Shown here: positions 7,740 through 16,503 of the stretch, in pieces
Layout of the letters: each line of letters begins with the position of its first letter
Position numbering within the stretch: the stretch's first letter is position 1
Assembly: GCA_035513055.1 (NCBI GenBank)
Contig: DATKCT010000060.1
Coordinates: forward strand, 1-35,227
DNA: 35,227 nucleotides
DNA from: DATKCT01 sp035513055
GTDB lineage: Bacteria; Verrucomicrobiota; Verrucomicrobiia; Verrucomicrobiales; DEV007
Reading direction: 5' to 3'
Made by a program: the position numbers and the translations under genes
Notes under the pieces: generated by a model
Told to the model about the DNA's origin: nothing
What the model saw: only the letters and a program-made list of their open reading frames with translations
The model's database searches: none

Positions 7740-8855
7740 CTAACCAAAAAGATCCAGTTGCCGCTCCTCTCCCGGCCGGCGAAAGGCCCCGGTGTGGAGC
7801 GGTCCCGGCGAACGCTCCAGTCCAAAACGCCTGATCCCAGCCCGGAACATCGCCTCGATGCCGTCCGCCATGATCCCTTCGCCCCTCAATCGGCTCCCGA
7901 ATCGCGGATCGTTCAGGGCCCCGCCTCGCATTTCCCGAATCCGCCCCAACACTTTCTCCTTCTTCTCCGGCGCATGCCGCTCCAGCCACGCGACGAACAC
8001 GTCCTTCACTCCGTGGGGCAATCGCACGATGGTGTAAAAGGCCATGCAGGCCCCCGCCGCCGCCGCAGCCTCGAGAATTCCCAGCATCTCATGATCGTTC
8101 AGCCCGGGAATCACCGGAGCCAATGACACCCCAACCGGTATTCCCGCGGCGCTCAGGCGCCGCACCGCATCCAATCGGAACGAAGGGGACGAGGCGCGCG
8201 GCTCCAAGACGGGCGCCAAATCCCTATCCAATGTGGTAACGGAAAGACACACCAACGCCGCTTTCTCCGCCGCCAGCACTGCCAAATAATCGATGTCGCG
8301 GGTGACCAGATGATTCTTGGTCACGATGGCCACCGGATTGCGAAAGCGCGCCAGCACTTCCAAGCAGGCCCGGGTGATGCCCAGTTTACGCTCGACGGGT
8401 TGATACGGGTCCGTCACTCCGCTGCAGGCCAGAACCCGGGGTTCCCAGCGCGGGTTCGACAGCTCCTTCTCCAAGAGTTCCGCCGCCCGTTCCTTGATCA
8501 CGATCTTCGATTCGAAATCCAGGCCGGCATCCATGCCCAGAAACTCGTGGTACGGCCTGGCATAACAATAGGCGCAGCCGTGCTCGCAGCCGCGGTAGGG
8601 ATTCAGGCTCGCCTCAAACCCGAGGTCGGGACTGGAATTCCGGGTGATGATCAACCGGGTATCGTCCTTGTAAAAAACGGTGGGAACTGTCCTCGGTTCG
8701 AAATCCGGGTCGGTCCGCCGCATCTCCTCGAGGGTTTCCAGGTCATCCTCCACATGAAGGCGTTCGAACCGGATGGGAAGATGAGCCTCCGCTCCGCGCC
8801 CCCGGTTGCTCAGATAGGCGGAGGATGGCCGTTCGGAATTCTGCGAAGTGTTCAT
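7740..8855 (-). CDS. PA0069-family radical SAM protein (SplB-like)
   Basis: A 371-residue radical S-adenosylmethionine enzyme. The [4Fe-4S] site is CEHGCAYC (Cys90, Cys94, Cys97 from the chosen start), preceded by SLNPYRGCEHGC, the hallmark of the PA0069/spore-photoproduct-lyase-like group. Other family blocks are SGVTDPYQPVER, VTKNHLVTRDID, LSVTTLD and SLAPVIPGLND. The start is set at the ATG at 8855 (MNTSQNSERPSS), since the upstream extension to 8969 is low-complexity; residues after it contain SNRGRGAE, usual for the family N-terminus. Substrate is unknown for this group. It lies 123 bases downstream of azurin on the same strand. Confidence 0.9.
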   Translation of the reverse strand: MNTSQNSERPSSAYLSNRGRGAEAHLPIRFERLHVEDDLETLEEMRRTDPDFEPRTVPTVFYKDDTRLIITRNSSPDLGFEASLNPYRGCEHGCAYCYARPYHEFLGMDAGLDFESKIVIKERAAELLEKELSNPRWEPRVLACSGVTDPYQPVERKLGITRACLEVLARFRNPVAIVTKNHLVTRDIDYLAVLAAEKAALVCLSVTTLDRDLAPVLEPRASSPSFRLDAVRRLSAAGIPVGVSLAPVIPGLNDHEMLGILEAAAAAGACMAFYTIVRLPHGVKDVFVAWLERHAPEKKEKVLGRIREMRGGALNDPRFGSRLRGEGIMADGIEAMFRAGIRRFGLERSPGPLHTGAFRRPGEERQLDLFG

Positions 8856-8978
8856 GAGAACAGGATACGCAATGCCGGAAAGACTGCAAGCGGCCGCCGG
8901 CGCGCTAGATCCGGGAGTACGAACGGCTGCAAACGGCGCCTTCGCGCGAAGCAGTCCGGGGTTCCGCATTTATGCGGC

Positions 8979-9533
8979 CTACTCCTTCACCGTCATCGTC
9001 CCCCGCATCGTCGCAAAATGGGCCGGGAACGAGCAAAAATAGATGTAATTGCCAGGCTTCGGAGCGGTGAAGATCACCGCATCCGTCTCTCCCGGGCCCA
9101 GCATTTTGGTGTAAGCGAGAATCTTCTTCATGGTCGCTTCATCCTGCGGGATGTAATCCTTGAGCGGATACTTGATGGCCTCGACCGCGACGTCCTCGGC
9201 CTTCGCCCCCTGCTGGAGGATGACCACGTTGTGCCCCATCGCCAACTTGGGCAATTGCCCGATATTCTTCAACACCAGCTTCACCTTCTGCCCTGTGTTC
9301 ACGGTGAACGCTTTTTTGTTGTACTGCATCAGATCGTTGCCCGTGATTTCGATGGTGATGTCCACCTCTTCCTCTTCCTCCGAGGCGGGCTCTTCCCCCG
9401 GCGCGGCTTCGTCCACCGGCGCTTCCGCAGCGGCTGGCTCAGCCTGGGCAACGGACTTTCCAGTCCAAATCCAACCTCCGCCGAAGCCGAGGCTCAGGAC
9501 AAACGCGATCACGAGGGATGGGGTGAGTTTCAT
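8979..9533 (-). CDS. Azurin-like blue copper protein
   Basis: A 184-residue periplasmic type 1 copper electron carrier. After a signal or membrane segment (1-30) there is an acidic Ala/Pro/Glu linker (31-57, including a run of five Glu) and then an azurin domain. All four copper ligands can be identified: His101 in MGHNVVIL, and Cys167, His172 and Met176 in FCSFPAHFATMRG, matching the C-x4-H-x3-M spacing of azurin. The start of the domain, ITIEITGNDLMQYNKKAF, also fits. Azurins shuttle electrons from cytochrome complexes to reductases or oxidases; a link with the nearby cbb3 genes is possible but not shown. The Cys-His-Met loop is intact. Confidence 0.93.
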   Translation of the reverse strand: MKLTPSLVIAFVLSLGFGGGWIWTGKSVAQAEPAAAEAPVDEAAPGEEPASEEEEEVDITIEITGNDLMQYNKKAFTVNTGQKVKLVLKNIGQLPKLAMGHNVVILQQGAKAEDVAVEAIKYPLKDYIPQDEATMKKILAYTKMLGPGETDAVIFTAPKPGNYIYFCSFPAHFATMRGTMTVKE

Positions 9534-9869
9534 GGGATGAATCTTCTAAAAGTTGCGCCGAGTATCCGCAGCATTCCGCCCTTTGCAAGTCCTCTGTCCA
9601 CCCCCGCGTTCCGGCCGGTTCGGGCGCCTCGATCCACGCAGCAGACCGGCAGTGCCGCCTCGCCCCGGGGCGGCTCGACCGGCCCGCCGGCTCTGGACGC
9701 CGGCGACGGTTTCGCCGCGGTCCCCGCATTCGCCGGCCCGGAACTTGGAGTCGCCGGAATCCGGCACACTTCGTGCTCCCCGGCAATCCCAGAACCCAAC
9801 CACGCCAATCCTAACTCTTCACAGCAATTCATGTCCGGCATCCCCCTGCAGCAGACATCCGATTCAGGA
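9534..9869. other. Divergent intergenic region between azurin and HAD phosphatase
   Basis: About 300 bases (to the ATG at 9831 or 9870) without a gene I can support. It is G/C-rich with CCGG-rich inverted words such as CCGGCGAC near 9708, and contains no clear -10/-35 pair. Promoters for both flanking genes must be here. Confidence 0.35.
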
Positions 9870-10694
9870 ATGAACACAAGTCCCACCTACCTGATCGCCA
9901 GCGACTTCGACCAGACGCTGAGCTTCAACGACTCCGGTTTCGTTCTCAGTGAAATGCTTGGAGTCAGCGAGTTCGCGCAGAAAGTCGCCGGCCTCTCCCA
10001 AACTCACCTCGTCCAACAGGGCGCCGAATTGGCCTACCTCCTGCGCCACGACCCCCAGTTCCGCCAAGTCCGGCGCCAACATCTCGTGGAAGCCGGCCGG
10101 CGCGTGCGGCTGAAGAAGAATATCGACCTCCTCTGCCGCGTCTTGCAAGGGGGCCTGTCCGGAATGCGCTTCGAGTTCTATGTCATTTCCGCGGCGCCCG
10201 TGGATGTGGTCCGCTCCGCGCTGGAGGGACTGCTCCCGCCCGGTCACATCTACGGCACGGAATTGGAATTCGACGGCGCCAGCGGCGAAATCTCCGCCGT
10301 GCGCAGCGTGGCGGCGGGCTTTGGGAAAGTCGCCGCCCTGAAAGACATCGAGGGGAAAATCCACACGCCTCCGGACCGCACGATCTACATCGGAGACGGC
10401 AGTTCCGACCTCTACGTCATGCAGCATGTCAACAGTTGCGATGGACACACCATCGCCGTCTCGGACTCGAAATCCGTGGGCAGGATCGCGCAACGTTCCG
10501 TACTGAGCGATAACGCCCTCAGCGTCCTGGTTCCCATTCTCGAGGACATTCTGGGCTGGACCTCCGTTCAGATCCGCAGCCTCTTCGCCGCACATGATCT
10601 GCCCTTGCGCGATTGGGATAAAATCCACACCGACTGGCTCACCTTCGGCGAGGAGCCGCCGGCTCACCGGGCCCCCAGCTCGCTGGCTGGTTAG
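9870..10694 (+). CDS. HAD-superfamily phosphatase (SerB/MtnX-like)
   Basis: A 274-residue cytosolic hydrolase. HAD motif I is SDFDQTLS (nucleophile Asp12, acid/base Asp14), motif II is Ser107 in VISAAP, motif III is probably Lys153 in FGKVAAL, and motif IV is GDGSSD (Asp176, Asp180). The cap lies between residues 18 and 95, as in phosphoserine-phosphatase-type (subfamily IB) members. The substrate cannot be told. The in-frame ATG at 9831 would add 13 residues (MSGIPLQQTSDSG); 9870 is preferred as it begins just before strand 1. The frame is open far upstream, but that part is antisense to azurin and the radical SAM gene and is not coding. Confidence 0.85.
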   Translation: MNTSPTYLIASDFDQTLSFNDSGFVLSEMLGVSEFAQKVAGLSQTHLVQQGAELAYLLRHDPQFRQVRRQHLVEAGRRVRLKKNIDLLCRVLQGGLSGMRFEFYVISAAPVDVVRSALEGLLPPGHIYGTELEFDGASGEISAVRSVAAGFGKVAALKDIEGKIHTPPDRTIYIGDGSSDLYVMQHVNSCDGHTIAVSDSKSVGRIAQRSVLSDNALSVLVPILEDILGWTSVQIRSLFAAHDLPLRDWDKIHTDWLTFGEEPPAHRAPSSLAG

Positions 10695-10755
10695 GAGACG
10701 TCGCCCAGTCCTTTTGGCAGCTCCGGGGCCGGATCCGGTCCGGTCCAGCGAGGAC

Positions 10756-11760
10756 ATGAACGCCATTGCTCACCCCCTTCCCGGCGCGCGGGATCGCCTC
10801 CAAATCAAGGCCGCCTGCACCGGCGTCGCTGTCCTCTTTTTCGAGAACAACGCGGGGAAGCCCATCATGTCCCGGTTCCACGCTCTCTTCAGCCTGGGGG
10901 GTCTGGCCGGCGCTCTGGGAGGAGGCTGGTTGGCCGGCGCGGGGATCACGCCCGCCCTGCATTTTGCCGCCGTGACTCTCCTCCTGAGCGCGACCGCCGT
11001 GGTGTTGGCCTTTCCGCCGTTGCTGGCCCCAACCGCCTTCGATCCCAGCTTACGCACACCTGGCGAGCAAGAACGTCAGACTCCCTGGCGCCGGCCTCCG
11101 GGCGCATTGTTGGCCGTCGGCGCTCTGGCTTTCTGCGTCATGCTCGGCGAAGGCGCCATGGCCGACTGGAGCGCCATCTATCTCCGCCGCGAGACCGGGG
11201 CCAGCGAAGGATGGGCCGCTGCCGGCTACGCCGCCTTTTCTCTGACCATGGCTATCGGACGGCTCGGCGGCGATGCCCTGTCCACGCGTCTCGGTCCCGT
11301 GCTCCTGGTGCGGATCAGCGGCCTGTTGGCGTGTTGCGGGATGGGAATAGCGCTGCTCTCGGGCCGGACGCCGCTTTCTCTTCTCGGATTCGCAGCAGTG
11401 GGCCTGGGATTTGCCGCCGTGGTTCCCCAGGCTTTCCGCGCTGCCGGCCAAACTCCGGGCATGGCGGCCGGCCCGGCTCTCGCCACGGTCACGACCATGG
11501 GCTACTTCGGCTTTCTTGTGGGACCGGCCCTTATCGGCTTCGCCGCCGAGGCCTTCGGTCTCCGCTGGGCCATGGGGATCCTGGCGGGCGCGAGCTTCGC
11601 CCTGATCCTCCTCGCGCCTCAGGTCGAGCCCCGCCGCCGTCGCCAAACCGGCCGCCAGCAGGGTGGGCCACCGCACAGCGCTTCATCTCCTAACCAGAAC
11701 CCCAGCAACACGAGTATCGCCCAGCCGGAGCAGCCGGATACCGTCCGCGCTATCCGTTAG
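10756..11760 (+). pseudogene. MFS transporter lacking its N-terminal helices (YbjJ-like)
   Basis: From residue 38 on (GKPIMSRFHALFSLGGLAGA) this is a standard major facilitator sequence of the YbjJ-like group, with membrane segments through LLAVGALAFCVMLGEGAMAD, GRLGGDALSTRLG and ATVTTMGYFGFLVGPALIGF. Full-length relatives are about 380-400 aa and have roughly 110 more residues (the first four helices) before PIMS. Here only a 36-residue non-membrane stretch precedes it, beginning MNAIAHPLPGAR. That stretch keeps an MNA motif which in relatives sits just before the G-(R/K)-P-I-M-S block, suggesting internal loss and rearrangement. Only about 60 bases separate it from the HAD stop. The C-terminal tail is Pro/Gln/Ser-rich. 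Substrate unknown; transport is unlikely. Confidence 0.65.
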
Positions 11761-11787
11761 TCGCACCCACTCGACGGGACCGGGCTT

Positions 11788-11800
11788 CCCGCGTTGCGGG
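11788..11800. terminator. Short GC hairpin between convergent MFS and ispG
   Basis: CCCGC-GTT-GCGGG (5-bp stem, 3-base loop) sits in the 57-bp gap between two convergent genes, where a shared bidirectional terminator is expected. No T-tract is present on either side. Confidence 0.35.
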
Positions 11801-11817
11801 CCCCTGCGGAGTCTCCC

Positions 11818-13710
11818 CTACGGATCCACCCATTTGCCGTGGGCCCGGATCAGATCAATCAGACTTTCCACGGCCCGCCCCTCCGGGATGTTGAATTCCA
11901 CCGGCCGTTTTCCGACGTAAAGATTGATCTTTCCCGGCGCTCCACCCACGTAACCAAAATCCGCGTCGGCCATCTCGCCCGGACCGTTGACGATGCAGCC
12001 CATGATGGCGATCCGCAGCCCTTTGAGGTGGCCTGTCGCCTCCCGGATCCGCGCCGTGGTCGCTTGCAGGTTGAACAAGGTCCTCCCGCAGGATGGACAG
12101 GCCACGTAATCGGTCTTGAAGATCCGGGCTCCAGCGGCCTGGAGGATGTTGTAGGCCAACCGCAGCGATTGCCCCGGAGCGTCCTCACACCGTACCAAGA
12201 CCGCGTCGCCAATGCCGTCGCATAACAGTGAGCCGAGCACCCGGCTGGAATGGAGGAGCGTGGACAGAAAATCCCCGCCCAGCGCCGCCTCCGGCCACAA
12301 CGTGTCCTTCAACAACACCGGATGCTGGCCGGCAATCCGCGCCGCCAGCAGCCGGAACGCCGCCACCGGCGGGAGAGGCAAGCCGTCCGCCACCGTAATC
12401 AAACGCGGTTCTCGGCTGCGCAAGATCCCCTCGACGGCCGCGTCGTCTCTCGGATCCAGTTCCTCGACTCCGCTTTCTTCGTAGACAATCTCCGGTTGGT
12501 AGTCCCCCATCCGGTCGAGCTTGTGGGCGATTTTTTCCCAGCCCGCGCGCGACATCGCCACCCGGACCGTCTCCTCGCCTCCGACCCCAATTCCGGCGAT
12601 CTCCATCCGTTCCGACGGCCGCCTCGCATAGGAAAAAGGATCCCACGAGGGCGCGAAGGGCGCCGGCAGGGGTCCAGACCATTCTTTCAGCCCGCTCCGG
12701 CGAATGCCCGAACACCCACCGGCTGCCGGCAGCGCTTTTCCTCCGTTCGGCGTCCGCTCTTCAGCGCGCTCTTTCATTCCCTCTGCGCCGCAGGAATCAG
12801 CCAAGGCTCGCGCCACCGGAATCTCGCGCACGGAATCCTCGGTCAGCGACACGCGGATGGTGTCCCCGATGCCGTCGTCGAGCAGGGCGCCGATCCCAAT
12901 GGCGCTCTTGATCCGGCCATCTTCGCCGTCCCCAGCCTCCGTTACTCCAAGGTGGATGGGATAGCTCCAGCCAGGTCCGAGGGCGTCCAGCCGCGCCGCC
13001 AACAGGCGGTAAGCCTCGATCATCACCTTCGGGTTGCTCGCTTTCATCGAAAAAATGAAGTCGTGATAGTCTTCCGCGCGCGCGGTCCTGGCGAACTCCA
13101 GCGCGCTCTCGACCATCCCCAGCGGGGTGTCGCCGAAGCGGTTCATGATCCGGTCGCTCAACGAACCGTGGTTCGTCCCGATTCGCATCGCCACGCCCCG
13201 TTCCCGGCACAGCCGCACCAAGGGCCGGAATCGATCCGCCACCCGCTCCAGCTCCGCCTCATATTGCTCGTCCGAATACTCCCGGACCCGAAATTTCTTG
13301 GCGTCCGCGTAATTGCCAGGATTGATCCGCACTTTCTCCACCCACTTGGCCGCCTCCAGCGCCGCGTCCGGCTTGAAATGGATGTCGGCCACCAGCGGGA
13401 CGTCGCAACCCGCGGCCCGGATCCCGTCGCGAATCGGCCGCAGATATTCCGCATACACCCTCGTCTGAGCGGTGATCCGCACGATCTCGCACCCGGCTTC
13501 GGCCAGCTCGAGCGCTTCGCGCACGCAAGCCGCGGCGTCCCGCGTGTCCGAGGTCAGCATGGATTGGATCCGAACCGGATTGGAACCTCCGATCCCGACC
13601 TTTCCCACCCGCACTTCCCGCGTCGGGCGGCGGCTGTAGACGAGCAGATGACTGCAATACGTTAGCGGAACCTCGACGGCCCGCTCGCGCCGCTCGAACA
13701 ACGCTTTCAT
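11818..13710 (-). CDS. ispG: 4-hydroxy-3-methylbut-2-enyl diphosphate synthase, large (insertion-containing) type
   Basis: IspG (GcpE) makes HMBPP from MEcPP in the MEP isoprenoid pathway, using a [4Fe-4S] cluster. The N-terminal TIM barrel is clear (VGIGGSNPVRIQSMLTSDT, VADIHFKPDAAL, KVRINPGNY, GTNHGSLSDRIM). The cluster domain has CPSCGRT (Cys538, Cys541) and GCIVNGPGE (Cys572 and ligand Glu579). At 630 residues it is far longer than the ~370 of E. coli IspG because of an insertion domain (roughly residues 300-510), as found in plants, Chlamydiae and Bacteroidetes. The ATG overlaps the rseP stop by 4 bases (ATGA), so the gene is coupled to rseP. Confidence 0.96.
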   Translation of the reverse strand: MKALFERRERAVEVPLTYCSHLLVYSRRPTREVRVGKVGIGGSNPVRIQSMLTSDTRDAAACVREALELAEAGCEIVRITAQTRVYAEYLRPIRDGIRAAGCDVPLVADIHFKPDAALEAAKWVEKVRINPGNYADAKKFRVREYSDEQYEAELERVADRFRPLVRLCRERGVAMRIGTNHGSLSDRIMNRFGDTPLGMVESALEFARTARAEDYHDFIFSMKASNPKVMIEAYRLLAARLDALGPGWSYPIHLGVTEAGDGEDGRIKSAIGIGALLDDGIGDTIRVSLTEDSVREIPVARALADSCGAEGMKERAEERTPNGGKALPAAGGCSGIRRSGLKEWSGPLPAPFAPSWDPFSYARRPSERMEIAGIGVGGEETVRVAMSRAGWEKIAHKLDRMGDYQPEIVYEESGVEELDPRDDAAVEGILRSREPRLITVADGLPLPPVAAFRLLAARIAGQHPVLLKDTLWPEAALGGDFLSTLLHSSRVLGSLLCDGIGDAVLVRCEDAPGQSLRLAYNILQAAGARIFKTDYVACPSCGRTLFNLQATTARIREATGHLKGLRIAIMGCIVNGPGEMADADFGYVGGAPGKINLYVGKRPVEFNIPEGRAVESLIDLIRAHGKWVDP

Positions 13711-15212
13711 TCCGTCGCGGCCTCACCGGCGCCGCCCTCGCCTCCGGGATTTCGCTGCCATTCAAAAACCGGCATCTCTTGCTCCGCTCCTCCCGACCGG
13801 AAAATGTCGCCCAAATCGAATCGGGTCACGTGCAGCATGAACGCGATGAGCAAGACCACGCAGCCCAATTGCACCACTTCCAGCACGCGCACGTTGATCG
13901 GTTTGCGCCGCACCATTTCGAGGAAGGACATGGCGATGTGCCCCCCGTCGAGCACCGGGAAAGGCAGGAGATTGAGGATGGCCAAGTTGATGTTCAACAC
14001 CACACTGAACCACAATGCCCGCCGCCAACCGTCCTTGTCCTCAAAAAACAGGTAGTAGACCCGCATGATCATCACCGGACCGCTCAAGTGCTGCAGCCCT
14101 ATCTCCGAACGCGGGGAAAACACCGCGCCCAGCGTGCTGACCATCGTCTGCACGCTCTGGCGGATTTGGCGCACTGGCCCCGGATGTTCCAGGACCGTGA
14201 GACCGGTCTCGTCCCACACGGTCCCGATCATCAACGGGGGATCGGGCCCACTCTCTTCGCGTTTCAGGGGACGCTGTGGAGTGATGGTAAACTCGCGGAC
14301 CTCCCGGTCCCGGCCGCCCCGCAGGGGTCGCCAGACGGTGAACTGAAGGGGCCGGCCCTCGCTTTGACGCACTTTCTCCGCCACCTGCGCCGGGTGAATG
14401 ATGTCTTCCCCGTCAATCTGCGCCACGATGTCGCTGGGCCGGATGCCCGCCCGTTCCGCCGGACTTCCCGGCAACACCTTTCCCACCATGGGCTCAAACT
14501 TGGGGCCGATCCCCACCTGCCGGAGCTGGCTGCGGCTGAAAAAACGATCCAGCCAAGACTGCTTCGCGGCGCCCTCAGAAGGCCGGTCCGGTTTCACCTC
14601 GAAGCTGCGGAGTCCCTCGCCGGGCCGGTCCACTTCAAAGCGAATGGTGTCGTCTTGGCTGCTGACGATGTTCCACGTCACGCTGTCGATCATTCCATGC
14701 CAGCGCTCGACCGGCCGGTTGTCGACCCGGCGGATCACGTCGCCGGCACGGAGCTGCTCGACCCCCTCGGCTCCTTCCGGATCGACAAACCCGATCGTCG
14801 TGGTCTTCTGGGATACCGGCACCGGATGCCCCACCGCCCACACCAGCACGGCGAAAACCGCGGCCAAGCCGAAGCTGAAAAGCGGTCCCGCAAAGGCGAC
14901 GATGATGCGGTCCATCGGCTTGGCCGGGGGCAGCGATTCCTCACCGGACTCCGATCGCCCCTCCAGCATCTCCATCGGCAACATCTGCGGCAAAGCCACG
15001 AAACCACCCGCCGGAATCCACCCCAAACCGTAACGCACCCCGTTGACCGTCTTCGACCAAATCGGACGCCCGAACCAGATCTGAAACTTCTCGACCTTCA
15101 GTCCCCGCCAACGAGCCGCCAAAAAATGCCCGAGTTCATGGACGAGGATGATGAAGTTGAAGAGAATGAGGACCTCGAGAAGTATCCCCAAGGTATTGAG
15201 AACGGGTATCAC
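13707..15212 (-). CDS. rseP: Site-2 intramembrane zinc metalloprotease RseP
   Basis: A 501-residue inner-membrane protease of the S2P family, which cleaves anti-sigma factors or signal-peptide remnants. The zinc site is HELGH (His25, Glu26, His29) in the first membrane helix, and the third ligand is Asp422 in NLLPFPVLDGGH. Two PDZ-type stretches lie between (about 140-330; ERAGIRPSDIVAQIDGEDI is typical). The start is placed at GTG 15212 (VIPVLNTLGILLEV), directly before the helix; an ATG at 15326 would add 38 charged residues unusual for the family. It lies in an operon with ispG (ATGA overlap). dxr, which often precedes rseP, is not upstream here; recA diverges instead. Confidence 0.93.
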   Translation of the reverse strand: MIPVLNTLGILLEVLILFNFIILVHELGHFLAARWRGLKVEKFQIWFGRPIWSKTVNGVRYGLGWIPAGGFVALPQMLPMEMLEGRSESGEESLPPAKPMDRIIVAFAGPLFSFGLAAVFAVLVWAVGHPVPVSQKTTTIGFVDPEGAEGVEQLRAGDVIRRVDNRPVERWHGMIDSVTWNIVSSQDDTIRFEVDRPGEGLRSFEVKPDRPSEGAAKQSWLDRFFSRSQLRQVGIGPKFEPMVGKVLPGSPAERAGIRPSDIVAQIDGEDIIHPAQVAEKVRQSEGRPLQFTVWRPLRGGRDREVREFTITPQRPLKREESGPDPPLMIGTVWDETGLTVLEHPGPVRQIRQSVQTMVSTLGAVFSPRSEIGLQHLSGPVMIMRVYYLFFEDKDGWRRALWFSVVLNINLAILNLLPFPVLDGGHIAMSFLEMVRRKPINVRVLEVVQLGCVVLLIAFMLHVTRFDLGDIFRSGGAEQEMPVFEWQRNPGGEGGAGEAATE

Positions 15213-15363
15213 GGCGCGAGTATACTCCCGGGCCGGACGCTCGCAACGGAGGCTTTGCGGGGATCTGGCCCGGATTTTTCCGCATTTTTTACTGGTCATT
15301 TGAACAGTTTCACTATAGATTGTCACTCAAGCGACCCAGAACTACCCTCGGTCTCAACTACTC
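15213..15363. promoter_or_regulatory. Divergent promoter region of rseP-ispG and recA
   Basis: This 151-bp gap is the most AT-rich spot in the area (15280-15320). A -10-like TATAGAT (15314-15320) points toward recA but lacks a good -35 at 17 bases. GAACAGTTTC (15302-15311) is a weak inverted repeat of the GAA..TTC kind and would be a natural place for a LexA-type operator. I cannot confirm either. Confidence 0.35.
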
Positions 15364-16485
15364 ATGGCTAAGAAAACGTCCGAAGATTCGCCTCCCGCCG
15401 CCGTCGATGACCGCGTGGCCACTGCCCGCGCCAAGCACCTCGAACTCGCCATCGCCCAGATTCAGAAGGATTTCGGCGAAGGCGCCATCATGCGCCTCGG
15501 CGACGGCCACACCATCGATGTCGAAATCATCCCCACCGGGAACTTGGTCATCGACCGGGCTCTCGGCGTCGGCGGATTCCCCCGCGGCCGGGTCGTCGAA
15601 GTCTTCGGCCCGGAATCCTCAGGGAAGACGACCCTGACCCTCACCGTCATCGCTCAAGCCCAGCGCGCCGGAGGTCTCGCCGCCTTCATCGACGTCGAAC
15701 ACGCCCTCGATCCCGATTACGCCCGGAAGCTCGGCGTCAACCTCGACGACCTCCTCGTCTCTCAACCCGGTTCCGGGGAAGAAGCCCTCCGCATCTGCGA
15801 AACTCTGATCCGTTCGAATGCCCTCGATGTCATCGTGGTGGATTCCGTGGCCGCGCTGGTCACCAAGGCGGAGTTGGAAGGCGAAATCGGGGACACCACC
15901 GTCGGCGCCCAGGCTCGCCTCATGAGCGCCGCCCTGCGTAAACTCACCTCTCTCATCGCCCGGGCCCGGACCTGCTGCGTTTTTACCAATCAAATCCGGG
16001 AAAAGGTCGGGGTCATGTTTGGCAATCCGGAAACCACCCCCGGGGGCCGGGCCCTGAAGTTCTATAGCAGCGTTCGCATCGACATCCGGCGCATCGGCAT
16101 GATCAAACAAACCGACGGCACCGTGACCGGCAGCCGGACCCGGATCAAGGTAGTGAAAAATAAGGTCGCGCCGCCTTTCACCGAAGCCGAATTCGACATC
16201 ATGTACAACGAGGGCATCTCTTCGGTGGGATCGCTCCTCGATCTCGCGCTGGACTTCGGCATCCTGCAGAAGCGGGGCTCTTGGTTCAGCTACAATGACA
16301 CCCAACTGGCGCAAGGCCGGGACGCCGCCAAGGACGCTCTGCGTGCCGATCCCAAACTTTACGCCGAAATAGACGCTGCGGTCCGGGCCCAGGTTGTGCC
16401 GTCGGCTGCGAGCACCCGCCCACCCGCCAACCGCACCCCGACGGTTGTCCCAGACGACGACGACCTCTCGGAACGGTCCGCCTGA
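15364..16485 (+). CDS. recA: RecA recombinase
   Basis: A 373-residue DNA-dependent ATPase for homologous recombination and SOS induction. The Walker A motif is GPESSGKT (82-89), Walker B is DVIVVDSVAAL and the L2 region is FTNQIREKVGVMFGNPETTPGG. The C-terminal domain is followed by a short Pro/Thr tail ending in an acidic DDDDLSE, as usual. VEIIPTGNLVIDRALGVGGFPRGR is the standard entry to the core (written in the sequence at residues 53-76). The gene is intact, starts at ATG 15364 and diverges from rseP. Conservation leaves no doubt about function. Confidence 0.98.
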   Translation: MAKKTSEDSPPAAVDDRVATARAKHLELAIAQIQKDFGEGAIMRLGDGHTIDVEIIPTGNLVIDRALGVGGFPRGRVVEVFGPESSGKTTLTLTVIAQAQRAGGLAAFIDVEHALDPDYARKLGVNLDDLLVSQPGSGEEALRICETLIRSNALDVIVVDSVAALVTKAELEGEIGDTTVGAQARLMSAALRKLTSLIARARTCCVFTNQIREKVGVMFGNPETTPGGRALKFYSSVRIDIRRIGMIKQTDGTVTGSRTRIKVVKNKVAPPFTEAEFDIMYNEGISSVGSLLDLALDFGILQKRGSWFSYNDTQLAQGRDAAKDALRADPKLYAEIDAAVRAQVVPSAASTRPPANRTPTVVPDDDDLSERSA

Positions 16486-16503
16486 CCGGTCTGCTGGGGC
16501 TGA

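Noticed and set aside
8310..9830. Long N-terminal extension of the HAD phosphatase frame
   Set aside because: It is antisense to the radical SAM and azurin genes, is compositionally odd, and HAD motif I starts just after the ATG at 9870.
12250..13665. 471-codon plus-strand frame inside ispG
   Set aside because: Antisense of a well-conserved IspG; no family resemblance.
13779..15371. 530-codon plus-strand frame opposite rseP
   Set aside because: His/Arg/Pro-rich antisense shadow of an intact site-2 protease.
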